A DNA stretch of 45,561 bases from CAZONU01 sp965370045. GTDB taxonomy: Bacteria; Planctomycetota; SZUA-567; JAKLDR01. Under the pieces are notes generated by a model. That model made no database searches. It had not been told where the DNA came from and saw only the letters and a program-made list of their open reading frames with translations. Shown here piece after piece: positions 7,814 to 16,210 of this stretch; position 1 is the stretch's first letter; the number at the start of each line of letters is the position of its first letter. The position numbers and the translations under genes were made by a program. Location: positions 1 to 45,561 of the forward strand of contig CBDUSI010000023.1 in the NCBI GenBank assembly GCA_965370045.1. The letters run 5' to 3'.

Positions 7814-8817
7814 AACCGCGCGAAATCTTCCTGGCCGCGCTTGAGCGCAAAGCGACCCCGCGTCCGGCGACGGGCAGCGCCACCTCCATCGCGACTATTG
7901 ACCTCATGGAGAAGGCCGGCGTCTTCTTCCCCGAGGCGCACCTCGACGCGGGGAAGATGGCCGCGCTGGCCGCCGCCGGTCACGAGCTGCTGGGCTTCGA
8001 CAACGTCATGCCGCTCTTCTCGGTGTGGCACGAGTCGGCCGCGCTGGGCTGCGAGGTCGACTGGGGCGCCCGCGACCGGATGCCCGACAGCCGCGATCAT
8101 CTCGCGAAGTTGGGCGAGGACATCGAAGTGCCGGCGGGGCTGCTCTCCCGGCCGGCGTGCCAGGTGCCGCTGGAGGCCATAAGGCTGCTCAGGCGGCGCT
8201 TCGGCGACGAGGTCGCGGTGGTCGGCAAGGTCTTCGGGCCCTGGACGCTGGGCTATCACGTTTTCGGGGTGCAGGAGTTCCTGATGGCCACGCTGCTGGA
8301 GCCGGATAGTGTGCGCAAGGCCATGGAGCAGCTCAAGGAGGTTACTGTGTCTTTTGGGCGCGCGCAGATAGAGGCCGGCGCGGACGCGCTCTGCCTGGGG
8401 GACCACGCCACCCGGGACCTCTGCTCGCCGGACGCCTACCGCGACTTCCTCAAGGCCAGCCACGCGGAGCTCGAGGAGCGCATCCCCTGCCCCCTGATCC
8501 TGCACATCTGCGGGGACACCTCGGACCGGATCGGCTACATTCGCGAGACCGGCCTGGCCTGCTTCCACTTCGACAGCAAAGTGTCAACGCCCCAGGCGCG
8601 CGAGATGGCCGGCGAGCGGCTCTCGCTGATGGGCGGCACCAGCAATTTCGACGTGATTCGCGAGGGCTCGCCGGAGAGAATAGCCGACGATGTCCGCGAG
8701 AAGGTGGCGAACAACATTGACGTCATCGGCCCGGAGTGCGCCGTGCCCCTGGACGCGCCCTGCGAGAACATGAAGCTGCTGGCCGAGGAGGTCAAGGGAC
8801 TGGCGGACGCCCGGTAA
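7810..8817 (+). CDS. MtaA/MtbA-like methylcobamide methyltransferase (UroD family)
   Basis: A 335-residue cytoplasmic (beta/alpha)8 protein of the uroporphyrinogen decarboxylase superfamily. In place of decarboxylase features it has the zinc ligands of methylcobamide:coenzyme M methyltransferases: LILHICGDTS (His232, Cys234) and GPECAVPLDAPCEN (Cys310). Members move methyl groups between a corrinoid protein and a thiol or other acceptor. The N-terminal phrase KPREIFLAALERK is also typical. The ATG at 7810 has GGGAGGGAGG upstream; 45 further in-frame codons upstream lack a good start and overlap the small ORF at 7742. No corrinoid protein is adjacent, but a RACo-type corrinoid activator lies at 21028. 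The substrate is unknown, and coenzyme M need not be the acceptor. Confidence 0.85.
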   Translation: MKPREIFLAALERKATPRPATGSATSIATIDLMEKAGVFFPEAHLDAGKMAALAAAGHELLGFDNVMPLFSVWHESAALGCEVDWGARDRMPDSRDHLAKLGEDIEVPAGLLSRPACQVPLEAIRLLRRRFGDEVAVVGKVFGPWTLGYHVFGVQEFLMATLLEPDSVRKAMEQLKEVTVSFGRAQIEAGADALCLGDHATRDLCSPDAYRDFLKASHAELEERIPCPLILHICGDTSDRIGYIRETGLACFHFDSKVSTPQAREMAGERLSLMGGTSNFDVIREGSPERIADDVREKVANNIDVIGPECAVPLDAPCENMKLLAEEVKGLADAR

Positions 8818-8913
8818 GCGTCGGCGGTGGCGGCGGAATACTTCTCGCCGTAAACTCCTTATTGCGGGAGGCGAAGAAGGCGGCGCGGCGCGCCCTGGAG
8901 GTTGAGGAGCGGC

Positions 8914-10053
8914 ATGGCCTGGTTCTTCCTGATCTTTCTCTCTATTTACGGGAGCATGCAGTTCTTCATCTTCTGGAAGGTCCGGCGCGCGTTTCCGGGG
9001 ATGGGCTGGTGGCTGGTCCTGCCGGGACTCTTTCTGCTGCTGATGCTGGTCTCGCCGATTCTGGCCCGCCGCTTCGACCGCGCGGCCTGGCTGACGCCGG
9101 CGCGAATCACCGCGGCGGTGGGCTACACCTGGATGGCGGTGAGCCTCTGGTTCCTGGTCATCGGCGGCTCGGTTGAGCTCTGGAACCTGGGCGCGCGCCT
9201 GGTGGCCCTGGTCCGCGGCGCCGAGCTGCGCCTGTTCATCAGCCCCCTGGCCATGGTCTCCTCCGCCGGCGCGATTATCGCGCTGCTGGTCCCCTGGGGC
9301 GTCTACGAGAGCTCCCGCGTGCGGATCGAGCGGGTGACCCTGCGAACCTCGCGCCTGGCGGACGGCTCGAAGCCGATCACCATCGCGCAGATTTCCGACC
9401 TGCACCTCGGCCTGCTCGGCGCCAAGTGGCGGCTGGAGAACGCCCTCCGCGCCGTCGAGGAGGCCCGGCCGGACGTGCTGGTCTCGACCGGAGACATGCT
9501 CGATACCGCGGCACCCCGCATCCTGGAACCGCTGGCCCGGCGCTGGGCCGAGGTCCGGCCGCCGCTCGGCAAGTTCGCGGTGCTCGGCAACCACGAGAAC
9601 TACTCGGGGCTCGAAGACAGTCTGGAGTTCTACCGGCAGGCCGGCTTCCGCCTGCTGCGCGCCGAGCGCGAACTGGTCGACGGGCGGGTCTGGATCTGCG
9701 GGGTGGACGACCCCGCCGCCGCGCGGCGCGGCGGAGAGGCGCACCTCGACGAGGACCGCGCGCTGCCCCCGCCCGAGCGCGGGAAGTTCGCGGTGCTCCT
9801 CAAGCACCGGCCGGAGGTCCGCGAGGAGTCGCTGGGGCGTTTTGATCTGCAGCTCTCCGGGCACACGCACGGCGGGCAGATATTCCCCTTCGTGGCGGCA
9901 ACCAGGGTCTTTCACCGTTACGTGAGCGGTCTCTACGAGCTTGAGGGTGGGGCGCGGCTCTACGTCAACCGCGGCACCGGCACCTGGGGCCCGCCGCTGC
10001 GCTTCCTCGCGCCTCCCGAAGTAACCCTGGTGACTATCAAACCGGAAAAGTAG
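8914..10053 (+). CDS. Membrane-anchored metallophosphoesterase (YkuE/LpxG-like)
   Basis: About 379 residues. The N-terminal 130 hold about four hydrophobic segments (for example WWLVLPGLFLLLMLV and MVSSAGAIIALLVPW), followed by a calcineurin-like phosphoesterase domain with every metal motif: ISDLHLG, STGDMLD, LGNHENY and LSGHTHGGQIFP. This layout matches YkuE-type phosphoesterases, some of which act as UDP-2,3-diacylglucosamine hydrolases (LpxG) in lipid A synthesis; others have unknown substrates. The ATG at 8914 is chosen over a TTG at 8902 because TTGAGGAGC forms its ribosome-binding site. It lies 96 bases downstream of the methyltransferase; no terminator is seen between them. Confidence 0.88.
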   Translation: MAWFFLIFLSIYGSMQFFIFWKVRRAFPGMGWWLVLPGLFLLLMLVSPILARRFDRAAWLTPARITAAVGYTWMAVSLWFLVIGGSVELWNLGARLVALVRGAELRLFISPLAMVSSAGAIIALLVPWGVYESSRVRIERVTLRTSRLADGSKPITIAQISDLHLGLLGAKWRLENALRAVEEARPDVLVSTGDMLDTAAPRILEPLARRWAEVRPPLGKFAVLGNHENYSGLEDSLEFYRQAGFRLLRAERELVDGRVWICGVDDPAAARRGGEAHLDEDRALPPPERGKFAVLLKHRPEVREESLGRFDLQLSGHTHGGQIFPFVAATRVFHRYVSGLYELEGGARLYVNRGTGTWGPPLRFLAPPEVTLVTIKPEK

Positions 10054-10155
10054 CACCCGGGCGCGCCGGCGGAATTCGATATGAGCGGAATAGCGACCGA
10101 AACACGTTTGTTTATCCAAGCGGCAGAAGCACCGGCACCCAGAAGAGGCCGCACA

Positions 10156-10593
10156 GTGAAGACGTCGTTTCACACCGTCGCTCCCGGGGACATCGTGGTC
10201 GCCGACCACGATGTGATACTCGAGTTGGTCCTGGACGACGCGGCGGGGATAATCGTCTACGACCGCGCCAGAAAACTGGCCGCCGCCGCCGTGATATCGG
10301 CGGCCGGCCCGGCGGACGGGCACCCGGCGCGCGAGCAGGCCGGCCGGGCCACGCGGGCCATGCTCTCCCGAATGCTGAAGGCCGGCTGCCGGCCGGAGGG
10401 CCTGGAGATATTCGCGCTGGGCACCCTGCTCGCGACCAGCCCCCAGGCCCGGCGGGGCCCGGAGGCCTTCGGGCGGTCCAGGGTGACCCTGGCCTACGGG
10501 CCGCAACACCTTCCCGCGCCGCTCCGCGCCGAGTTCGACGTCGGGCTGGGGCGGATCGTCCTCGAACCGCGAGAGCGCTTCCCGGAGCTCTGA
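10156..10593 (+). CDS. CheD-like protein lacking the catalytic Cys and His
   Basis: A 145-residue protein with the CheD outline: VAPGDIVVADHDVILELVLDDAAGIIVYDRARK, a central helix (EQAGRATRAMLSRMLKAGC) and IFALGTLLATS. In true CheD, which deamidates chemoreceptor glutamines, the first block carries LGSC with the nucleophile Cys and the next strand carries the catalytic His. Here these positions read LDDA (26-29) and AAAVIS, so deamidase activity is not expected. I prefer the GTG at 10156, with GAAGAGG upstream, over the ATG at 10081: the 25 intervening codons have roughly 44% G/C at third positions, unlike every gene here, and look non-coding. No other chemotaxis gene is in the window. It may bind a partner without catalysis. 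CheD membership rests on pattern reading and needs a profile search. Confidence 0.6.
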   Translation: MKTSFHTVAPGDIVVADHDVILELVLDDAAGIIVYDRARKLAAAAVISAAGPADGHPAREQAGRATRAMLSRMLKAGCRPEGLEIFALGTLLATSPQARRGPEAFGRSRVTLAYGPQHLPAPLRAEFDVGLGRIVLEPRERFPEL

Positions 10594-10642
10594 GCCCCAT
10601 CGCACCCGCCAGATTTCTTCTTCTCCCGGCGGGGAATTCAGG

Positions 10643-10648
10643 TATAAT
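10643..10648 (+). promoter_or_regulatory. -10 element before the pseudokinase gene
   Basis: A perfect TATAAT at 10643-10648 stands in an AT-richer intergenic stretch (10594-10690). The predicted start near 10655 gives a leader of about 36 bases containing the purine-rich ribosome-binding site. The -35 region (T-rich, near 10615-10625) is poor. Confidence 0.5.
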
Positions 10649-10690
10649 GGGGACCGGAAGACAATGCTTTTCCAAGGGGGGGAAGTACAG

Positions 10691-13600
10691 ATGGCCAAGA
10701 CTCCTATCAAGGAACTTCTCTTCGGGCGGCTGGCTACCGCCGGCAGGTTTATCACCGAGGAACAGATAGCCGAGTGCGTGGAACTCCAGGAGCGCTACCG
10801 GGCCAAGGGCGGCCCGGCGCCCCGGCTGGGCGAGATCCTGGCCATGAAGGGCTACATGTCCCCGGACCAGGTCCGGGCGGTGCTCGACGGCCAGCACAAC
10901 CGCCGCGAGGGCCTCTTCGGCGAGATCGCCGTGCGCTGGCGCTTCGCGGAGCGCGAATCCCTGGAAAAGGCCCTGGAGCTTCAGCGCGAGATGGACGCCG
11001 CCGGCAAGCACCGCTCGCGGATCGGCGAGATACTGGTCGGCCGCGGCGAGTTGCAGCCTCACCAGGTGCGGGCCATCCTCGACGCCCAGGGCAAGAGAAT
11101 CGTGCACTGCTCGGGCTGCAGCGCGCGCTTCAACGTGGCCCACTTCCGCGGCGGCGCGCGGGTCAAGTGCCCCAAGTGCGGGGCCACCACCGTGATGGGC
11201 GAGGGCGAGCGGCACGTCACGGATGAATCCCCGCTGGACGTGGTCAACACCATCTGGCTGTCCAAGGAGGAGGAAGAGCGGACCGCCGGGCTCGGCGAGG
11301 AGAGCGACACCGCCGCGCAGCGCGCCCTGGAGATCGGCGGCTACGAGATGCTCAGCCGCCTGGGCTCGGACGCCACCGGGGTGATCTGCAAGGCCCGGCA
11401 CCTGGCCACCGACAACATGGTGGCCCTCAAGATCATGCGCCCCGACCCCCAACTGGGCAAGGACTTCCTGGAGCGCTTCGTCGAGGAGACCCGCCAGGCG
11501 GTGCTGCTCGACCATCCCGGCCTCAAGCGCATCTACGAGGTGGGCAGCGACCGCGGGCGCTACTTCCTGGCCGAGGAGTTCATCGAGGGCAAGAGCCTCA
11601 AGCGCCAGCTGGAGCAGGTCGGCAAGCTGACTCCCTCGGAGGCCATAGACGTCGCCGACCAGATCGCCGAGGCCCTGGAGTACGGCCACCGCAAAGGCAT
11701 CGTCCACGGGGACGCGCGGCCCAGCAACGTGATCCTCGACCAGACCGGGCGGGCGCGGCTGGCCGGCCTGGGCGTGGCCAAGGACGCGGCGCTCAACCTG
11801 CGCTACTTCGGCCGGGACGCCTCCAACGTGCCCTTCTACCTGGCCCCCGAGCAGGCCGTGGACGCGGCCCGCACCGACGCGCGCAGCGACATCTACTCGC
11901 TGGGCGCCATGCTCTACCACATGGTCACCGCGCGGCCGCCCTACGCGGGCCAGGGCTCCCTGGAGGTGCTCATGCGCCTCACCCAGGAGCCGCTGATATC
12001 CCCCCGGCAGATCGTGCCGGAGCTCTCCAAGGAGCTCTCCGCGCTGATTACCGAGATGCTCGCGGCCGAGCCCGACGAGCGGCCGCAGACCATCGCCGAG
12101 GTGCGCAGCAAGCTGCGCCTGGCGGGCGGCACCCTGCGGGTCCAGGGCGCCGCGTCGGCCAGGCCGGCCACCGCCTCGACCGAGCGCGTGCCCACCCCCT
12201 CGGAGCCGGTCAAGCCCGTGGTGCGCGACCGGCTGGCCGCCGAGGCCTTCGGCGAGCGGCGCTACGCGCGCGAGCGCTTCACGGGGCGCCGCAAGTCGTC
12301 CAGCGGGACGCCGGTGGTGATCGGCGTGGTCGTCGCCGTGCTGGCCCTGCTGGGTCTGGGTGGGTACCTGCTGGCCCAGGCATCAAAGAACGAGGAGACC
12401 GGCCGCCGCAAACCACCGCCCCGCCGTTCGAGGGACCCCTTGGCGATCCCCAAGGAACCCGCCGAGCCCGATTACAGGCTTTTCGCCGAGGCCGCCAGGT
12501 ACGCCGAGAACAACATCGGTGACGACGACGAAATCCGCAAGCGCTTCAAGGCCGTCCTGGACCGCTACCCCGGCAGCGAGTACGCCGACCAGGCCCGCCA
12601 GCGCTACGCCAAGCACCTGAAGCTGTCCGCCCGCCGCACGCTGGGGGCCATCAAGCGCGATCGCCCCAAGACCGAGGACAAGGGCGACTTCCTGACCAGC
12701 ATGACCGCCGTCGACGGCTGGTTGAGCAAATACGCGGCCGCCAACGACGGTCCGGCCAAGGGGGTGCTCGACGACCTCCTCAAGCAGGGCCGGGATCTCA
12801 AGGGAAACGTCAACCAGGCGCGCACCGGCTTCATCGCCAGGAAGACCCTCGAGATCGACAAGCTGATCGAGGCCCGGGACTTCACCGGCGCGCGGGGTCT
12901 GCTGGACGTCCTCAGCAAGCTGGTCAGCGAGAAGGGCGCGGGGCTTATCGCCGAGAAGACCCGCAAGCTGGAGGACGCCGCCAAGGCCCACAAGGAGGCC
13001 GAGCGCCTGGCGCGCCTGGAGGCCGAGCGCCTGGCGCGCGAGGACCTCGAACGCCGCAAGAAGGAGGCGGTCCGCCGGGCCCTCGCCGAGAAGTTCGAGA
13101 AGTTCCGGATGGGCATCGCCAAGCTGACCGCCGAGCGCCAGCTGGAGAAGGCCCTCGGCGAGGTGGCCGTCGCCAGGGCCGAGTTCGGCGCCACCGTCCA
13201 CGAGACCAAGCGCGCCCGGATGGAGGAGGGGCTGCAGCTCTACGCGGTCTTCTACAAGGGGCTGACCGGCGGGGTGCGCACCGCCAAGGGAAAGCCCACC
13301 CTGGAGTTCGCCAAGAAACGCTACCCCGTGGTGGAGATCAAGGGCCAGAAGATATCCCTGGACCTGGGCATCAAGGGCAAGATGATCCTGCCCTGGCGGG
13401 CGTTCGCCGCCGCCGACCTGGCCGCCCTGGGCGGGATTTACGTCGATGAGAAGGACGGCAGCTCGCGGCTGGGCTGCGCGATATTCTGCGCCATGGTCGG
13501 CAGCCAGAAGGCCGCCGCGGAGCAGCTGGCCGCGGCCACCAAGCTGGGGACCAAGACCGAGGGCGTCAAGGCCGTCCTGGACGGCAAGCTGCTGCTGCCC

Positions 13601-15178
13601 TCGGACCTGCCCACCGACGAGCCCGGGCCCGAAAAGCCGGTCAAGACCCCCAAGGATCCCGGCAAGGAGCCGGTCAAGCCCAAGGTCGAGAAGCCCCGGG
13701 TGAACGCGGGGCCCGGCAGCCTGATCCTGGACGTCACCCGCGACGCGCGGATCACCTGTCGCCCCAGCGAGGCCACTCTCAACAGCGGCAAGTCCGAGCG
13801 GCTGCGGACCCGCTCGATCCTGAAGTCGTCCGCGGAGATCGTCATCCTGGATTTCGACGGCGACAAGCTCAAGGCCTTCCTCGAGAAGCGGCCCGACAGG
13901 AAGATACAGGGACAGCTCATCCTCCAGGTCAGGGAGGTGCAGGGCGGCCCCGCCAAGGTGGAGGTGGCCTCGCTGGAATCCTCCGTCGACTGGGGCGAGG
14001 GCGACAAATCGCAGAAGGCGGCCGCCAAGGGCGAGAGCTGCTACCTGGCCGCGCAGAAGGACGTCGAGCCCTGGACCACGCCCGCTGGCAAGAAGGTCGC
14101 CAACCTCAAGGAGCTCTTCTACGACAGCGACAAGAAGGCCGTCACGGCGCTGCTCAACAGCAAGTCCGTGGAGGTGAGCAAGGACCAGAAGGCGGTGGTC
14201 ATCGAGCTCGACGAGAAGCTGGTGCGGCGCCTGGGCTCGGACGTGTTCTGCCGCGGCCTGCTGCTCTTCAACCGCCACGCCGACGCCAAGGTCGACTTCT
14301 ACAGCCGCGAGCGCAAGGACATGGCCGCCAAGCTGGTGGTGGTCGCCGGCGGGCTGCGCCCCACCGGCGTTGAGGAAGAACCGGGAAAGCCCAAGCTCCC
14401 CGACCCCAAGGAGAAGAAGCCCGCGCCGCTCGCCCTCGCGGCCCCCACGGAGTTCACCGTCGAGGCCGTCTCGCCCTCGGAAGTCAAGCTCACCTGGAAA
14501 GACAGCTCGAAGGACGAAACCGGCTTCGAGGTCCAGCGCTGCGAGCGGACCACCGACGCCTTCAAGACGGTCCTCACCGCCTACAACGGCAAGGCCCGCC
14601 GCCCGGCGATCGTCCCCGGCGGCTTCCGGGAGGGCTCGGCAGTCACCATCGGCGGCCGGGACCGCTGGCGGTACGTCCCGTCCGTGCTGAAGGGCAGGAC
14701 CAGTCTGATCACCTCTCCCAAGGACCGCAGCAAGGAGCCCATCGACAAGAAGTACGTGCTCAAGTTCTCGGCGAAGTGCACCATCTACCTGCCGATGAAG
14801 AGCCTCACGGGCGGCGCGCGGCCCCCGAGCCTGGACGCCTCATGGAAGAGTTCGGGCCTGAAGTGCAAGTCGGTGCTCCACGAGGATTGGACCGTCTGGC
14901 AGAAGACCGCCGCCGCCGGCAGCGTGAGCCTGCCCTGCCATCGGGACTGGCGGGGCGGCTACGGCTTCACCTACGTCTTCGCCGGCGCCGTCGAGAAGCA
15001 CTGGAAGTTCGTGGTCAGCCGCGAGAAGAACGTGACCGGCTACCAGGACCAGGGCTTGAAGCGCGACACGCGGTACTACTACCGGGTCCGGGCCCTGGGG
15101 CTGCGCGGGGCCACCTCCAAGTTCACCAGCGAGATACTGGTAACCACTCCGGCCACGCGCACGGCGCCGGGTGACTGA
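10691..15178 (+). CDS. Giant membrane Ser/Thr pseudokinase with GspE-N-like repeats, zinc ribbon and split Fn3 domain
   Basis: A 1495-residue protein starting at an ATG with GGGGGGAAG upstream. Domain order: two copies of a helical GspE/MshE N-terminal-like repeat (about 9-68 and 74-133: LGEILAMKGYMSPDQVRAVLD and IGEILVGRGELQPHQVRAILD); a zinc ribbon C140-x2-C143-x16-C160-x2-C163; a kinase fold (about 218-475); one membrane helix (about 540-563); then about 930 residues outside the cytoplasm, with a Lys/Glu/Arg-rich helical stretch (about 760-830). The kinase keeps the ATP Lys (VALK, Lys247), HGDARPSN (Asp341) and APEQ, but the DFG motif reads GLG (359-361). The metal-binding Asp is lost, so it is probably inactive or a regulator. 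The C-terminal Fn3 domain is interrupted (see findings). A sensor or scaffold role is inference. Confidence 0.85.
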   Translation: MAKTPIKELLFGRLATAGRFITEEQIAECVELQERYRAKGGPAPRLGEILAMKGYMSPDQVRAVLDGQHNRREGLFGEIAVRWRFAERESLEKALELQREMDAAGKHRSRIGEILVGRGELQPHQVRAILDAQGKRIVHCSGCSARFNVAHFRGGARVKCPKCGATTVMGEGERHVTDESPLDVVNTIWLSKEEEERTAGLGEESDTAAQRALEIGGYEMLSRLGSDATGVICKARHLATDNMVALKIMRPDPQLGKDFLERFVEETRQAVLLDHPGLKRIYEVGSDRGRYFLAEEFIEGKSLKRQLEQVGKLTPSEAIDVADQIAEALEYGHRKGIVHGDARPSNVILDQTGRARLAGLGVAKDAALNLRYFGRDASNVPFYLAPEQAVDAARTDARSDIYSLGAMLYHMVTARPPYAGQGSLEVLMRLTQEPLISPRQIVPELSKELSALITEMLAAEPDERPQTIAEVRSKLRLAGGTLRVQGAASARPATASTERVPTPSEPVKPVVRDRLAAEAFGERRYARERFTGRRKSSSGTPVVIGVVVAVLALLGLGGYLLAQASKNEETGRRKPPPRRSRDPLAIPKEPAEPDYRLFAEAARYAENNIGDDDEIRKRFKAVLDRYPGSEYADQARQRYAKHLKLSARRTLGAIKRDRPKTEDKGDFLTSMTAVDGWLSKYAAANDGPAKGVLDDLLKQGRDLKGNVNQARTGFIARKTLEIDKLIEARDFTGARGLLDVLSKLVSEKGAGLIAEKTRKLEDAAKAHKEAERLARLEAERLAREDLERRKKEAVRRALAEKFEKFRMGIAKLTAERQLEKALGEVAVARAEFGATVHETKRARMEEGLQLYAVFYKGLTGGVRTAKGKPTLEFAKKRYPVVEIKGQKISLDLGIKGKMILPWRAFAAADLAALGGIYVDEKDGSSRLGCAIFCAMVGSQKAAAEQLAAATKLGTKTEGVKAVLDGKLLLPSDLPTDEPGPEKPVKTPKDPGKEPVKPKVEKPRVNAGPGSLILDVTRDARITCRPSEATLNSGKSERLRTRSILKSSAEIVILDFDGDKLKAFLEKRPDRKIQGQLILQVREVQGGPAKVEVASLESSVDWGEGDKSQKAAAKGESCYLAAQKDVEPWTTPAGKKVANLKELFYDSDKKAVTALLNSKSVEVSKDQKAVVIELDEKLVRRLGSDVFCRGLLLFNRHADAKVDFYSRERKDMAAKLVVVAGGLRPTGVEEEPGKPKLPDPKEKKPAPLALAAPTEFTVEAVSPSEVKLTWKDSSKDETGFEVQRCERTTDAFKTVLTAYNGKARRPAIVPGGFREGSAVTIGGRDRWRYVPSVLKGRTSLITSPKDRSKEPIDKKYVLKFSAKCTIYLPMKSLTGGARPPSLDASWKSSGLKCKSVLHEDWTVWQKTAAAGSVSLPCHRDWRGGYGFTYVFAGAVEKHWKFVVSREKNVTGYQDQGLKRDTRYYYRVRALGLRGATSKFTSEILVTTPATRTAPGD

Positions 15179-15207
15179 GCCCGGCGCCCGTCGGGCCGGC
15201 CGCACCC

Positions 15208-16149
15208 GTGACTGAGCAGGGCTTCAAACACGTCTTCGGCCCGGTGCCCTCCCGGCGCCTGGGCCGTTCGCTGGGCGTGGATCTGGTGCCTCACAAGACC
15301 TGCCCCTACGACTGCCTCTACTGCCAGATCGGCCGGACCACTGCTCATTCCGCTGAACGAAGAGAGTTCGTCCCCGTCGAGGGCGTTCTCGAAGAAGTGC
15401 GGCGCAAGCTGGCGGCCGGAGCGCGGCCGGACTACGTGACGCTGTCCGGCTCCGGGGAGCCGACGCTGCACTCGCGCCTGGGTGAGCTCGTCGACGGGCT
15501 AAAGCGGTTGGGCGCGCCGGTGGCCCTGATCACCAACGGATCGCTGCTCTGGGACGAGGAGGTCGCCGCCGCGGCCGCGCGGGCCGACCTGGTCTGCCCT
15601 TCCCTGGATGCCGGCGGCCCCGAAACCTGGGAGCGGGTCAATCGCCCCGCCCCGGGAATCACCTTCGAGAAGGTGCTCGGCGGTCTGGTCGCCTTCCGCG
15701 ACCGGTTCCCCGGACAGCTGTGGCTGGAAGTCCTGCTGCTGGCCGGCGTCACCGACTCGGATGAGGAGGTCCGGGCCATCGCTGCCTGCGCCGCGCGGGT
15801 GAGGCCCGAGGAGGTGCAGCTGGGCACGGTGGTCCGCCCCCCGGCGGACTCGGCCGCGCGGCCGGTGCCCGCGAAGCGCTTGAAAAGCCTGGCCGGCCTC
15901 TTCGATCCCCCTGCCGCGGTCATCGCCGAGTTCTCCGGGGTCGGCTCCGACGGTGAATCGGCCGCGCGCCCCGAAGACGTGCTGGAAATGCTCGCCCGCC
16001 GGCCGTGCACCGCCCAGGACGTGGCCGCCGGACTGCGCGTCGAACTCGCCGAGGCGCGCCGCCACCTCGAGGCGCTGGCCTCGAAGGGCGCGGTTCGCAC
16101 GGCCGAGCGCGACGGGCGGTGCTACTACGAGGTGGCGGGCCGGGCGTAG
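15208..16149 (+). CDS. Radical SAM protein (COG0731 type) with C-terminal winged-helix-like domain
   Basis: A 313-residue protein with the iron-sulfur motif KTCPYDCLYCQIGRTT (Cys32-x3-Cys36-x2-Cys39), preceded by FGPVPSRRLGRSLGVDLVP, which is diagnostic of a family of radical SAM proteins related to the wybutosine enzyme group. SGSGEPTLH and LITNGSLL are further conserved pieces of the barrel. After about residue 250 comes a small region (VLEMLARRPCTAQDVAAGL...HLEALASKGAV) that looks like a winged helix. It begins 29 bases after the pseudokinase stop, at a GTG with no strong ribosome-binding site. Its substrate is unknown. It ends just before a bidirectional terminator. Confidence 0.87.
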   Translation: MTEQGFKHVFGPVPSRRLGRSLGVDLVPHKTCPYDCLYCQIGRTTAHSAERREFVPVEGVLEEVRRKLAAGARPDYVTLSGSGEPTLHSRLGELVDGLKRLGAPVALITNGSLLWDEEVAAAAARADLVCPSLDAGGPETWERVNRPAPGITFEKVLGGLVAFRDRFPGQLWLEVLLLAGVTDSDEEVRAIAACAARVRPEEVQLGTVVRPPADSAARPVPAKRLKSLAGLFDPPAAVIAEFSGVGSDGESAARPEDVLEMLARRPCTAQDVAAGLRVELAEARRHLEALASKGAVRTAERDGRCYYEVAGRA

Positions 16150-16154
16150 CCCAC

Positions 16155-16196
16155 AAGAGAACGCGCGGGGCAATGCCCCGCGCGCCTTCTCCTCTT
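16155..16196. terminator. Bidirectional intrinsic terminator between convergent genes
   Basis: A 10-bp perfect stem CGCGCGGGGC (16162-16171) / GCCCCGCGCG (16175-16184) with an AAT loop, flanked by AAGAGAA on the left and a pyrimidine-rich CTTCTCCTCTT tract on the right. It lies between the radical SAM gene (plus) and the FecR gene (minus) and suits both directions, although the U tracts are interrupted. Confidence 0.7.
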
Positions 16197-16210
16197 GATT
16201 GGGCAAACGC

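Noticed and set aside
10081..10155. Upstream in-frame ATG giving 25 extra codons to the CheD-like protein
   Set aside because: Third positions are about 44% G/C, unlike coding DNA here, and the extra residues do not match the family; GTG at 10156 is preferred.
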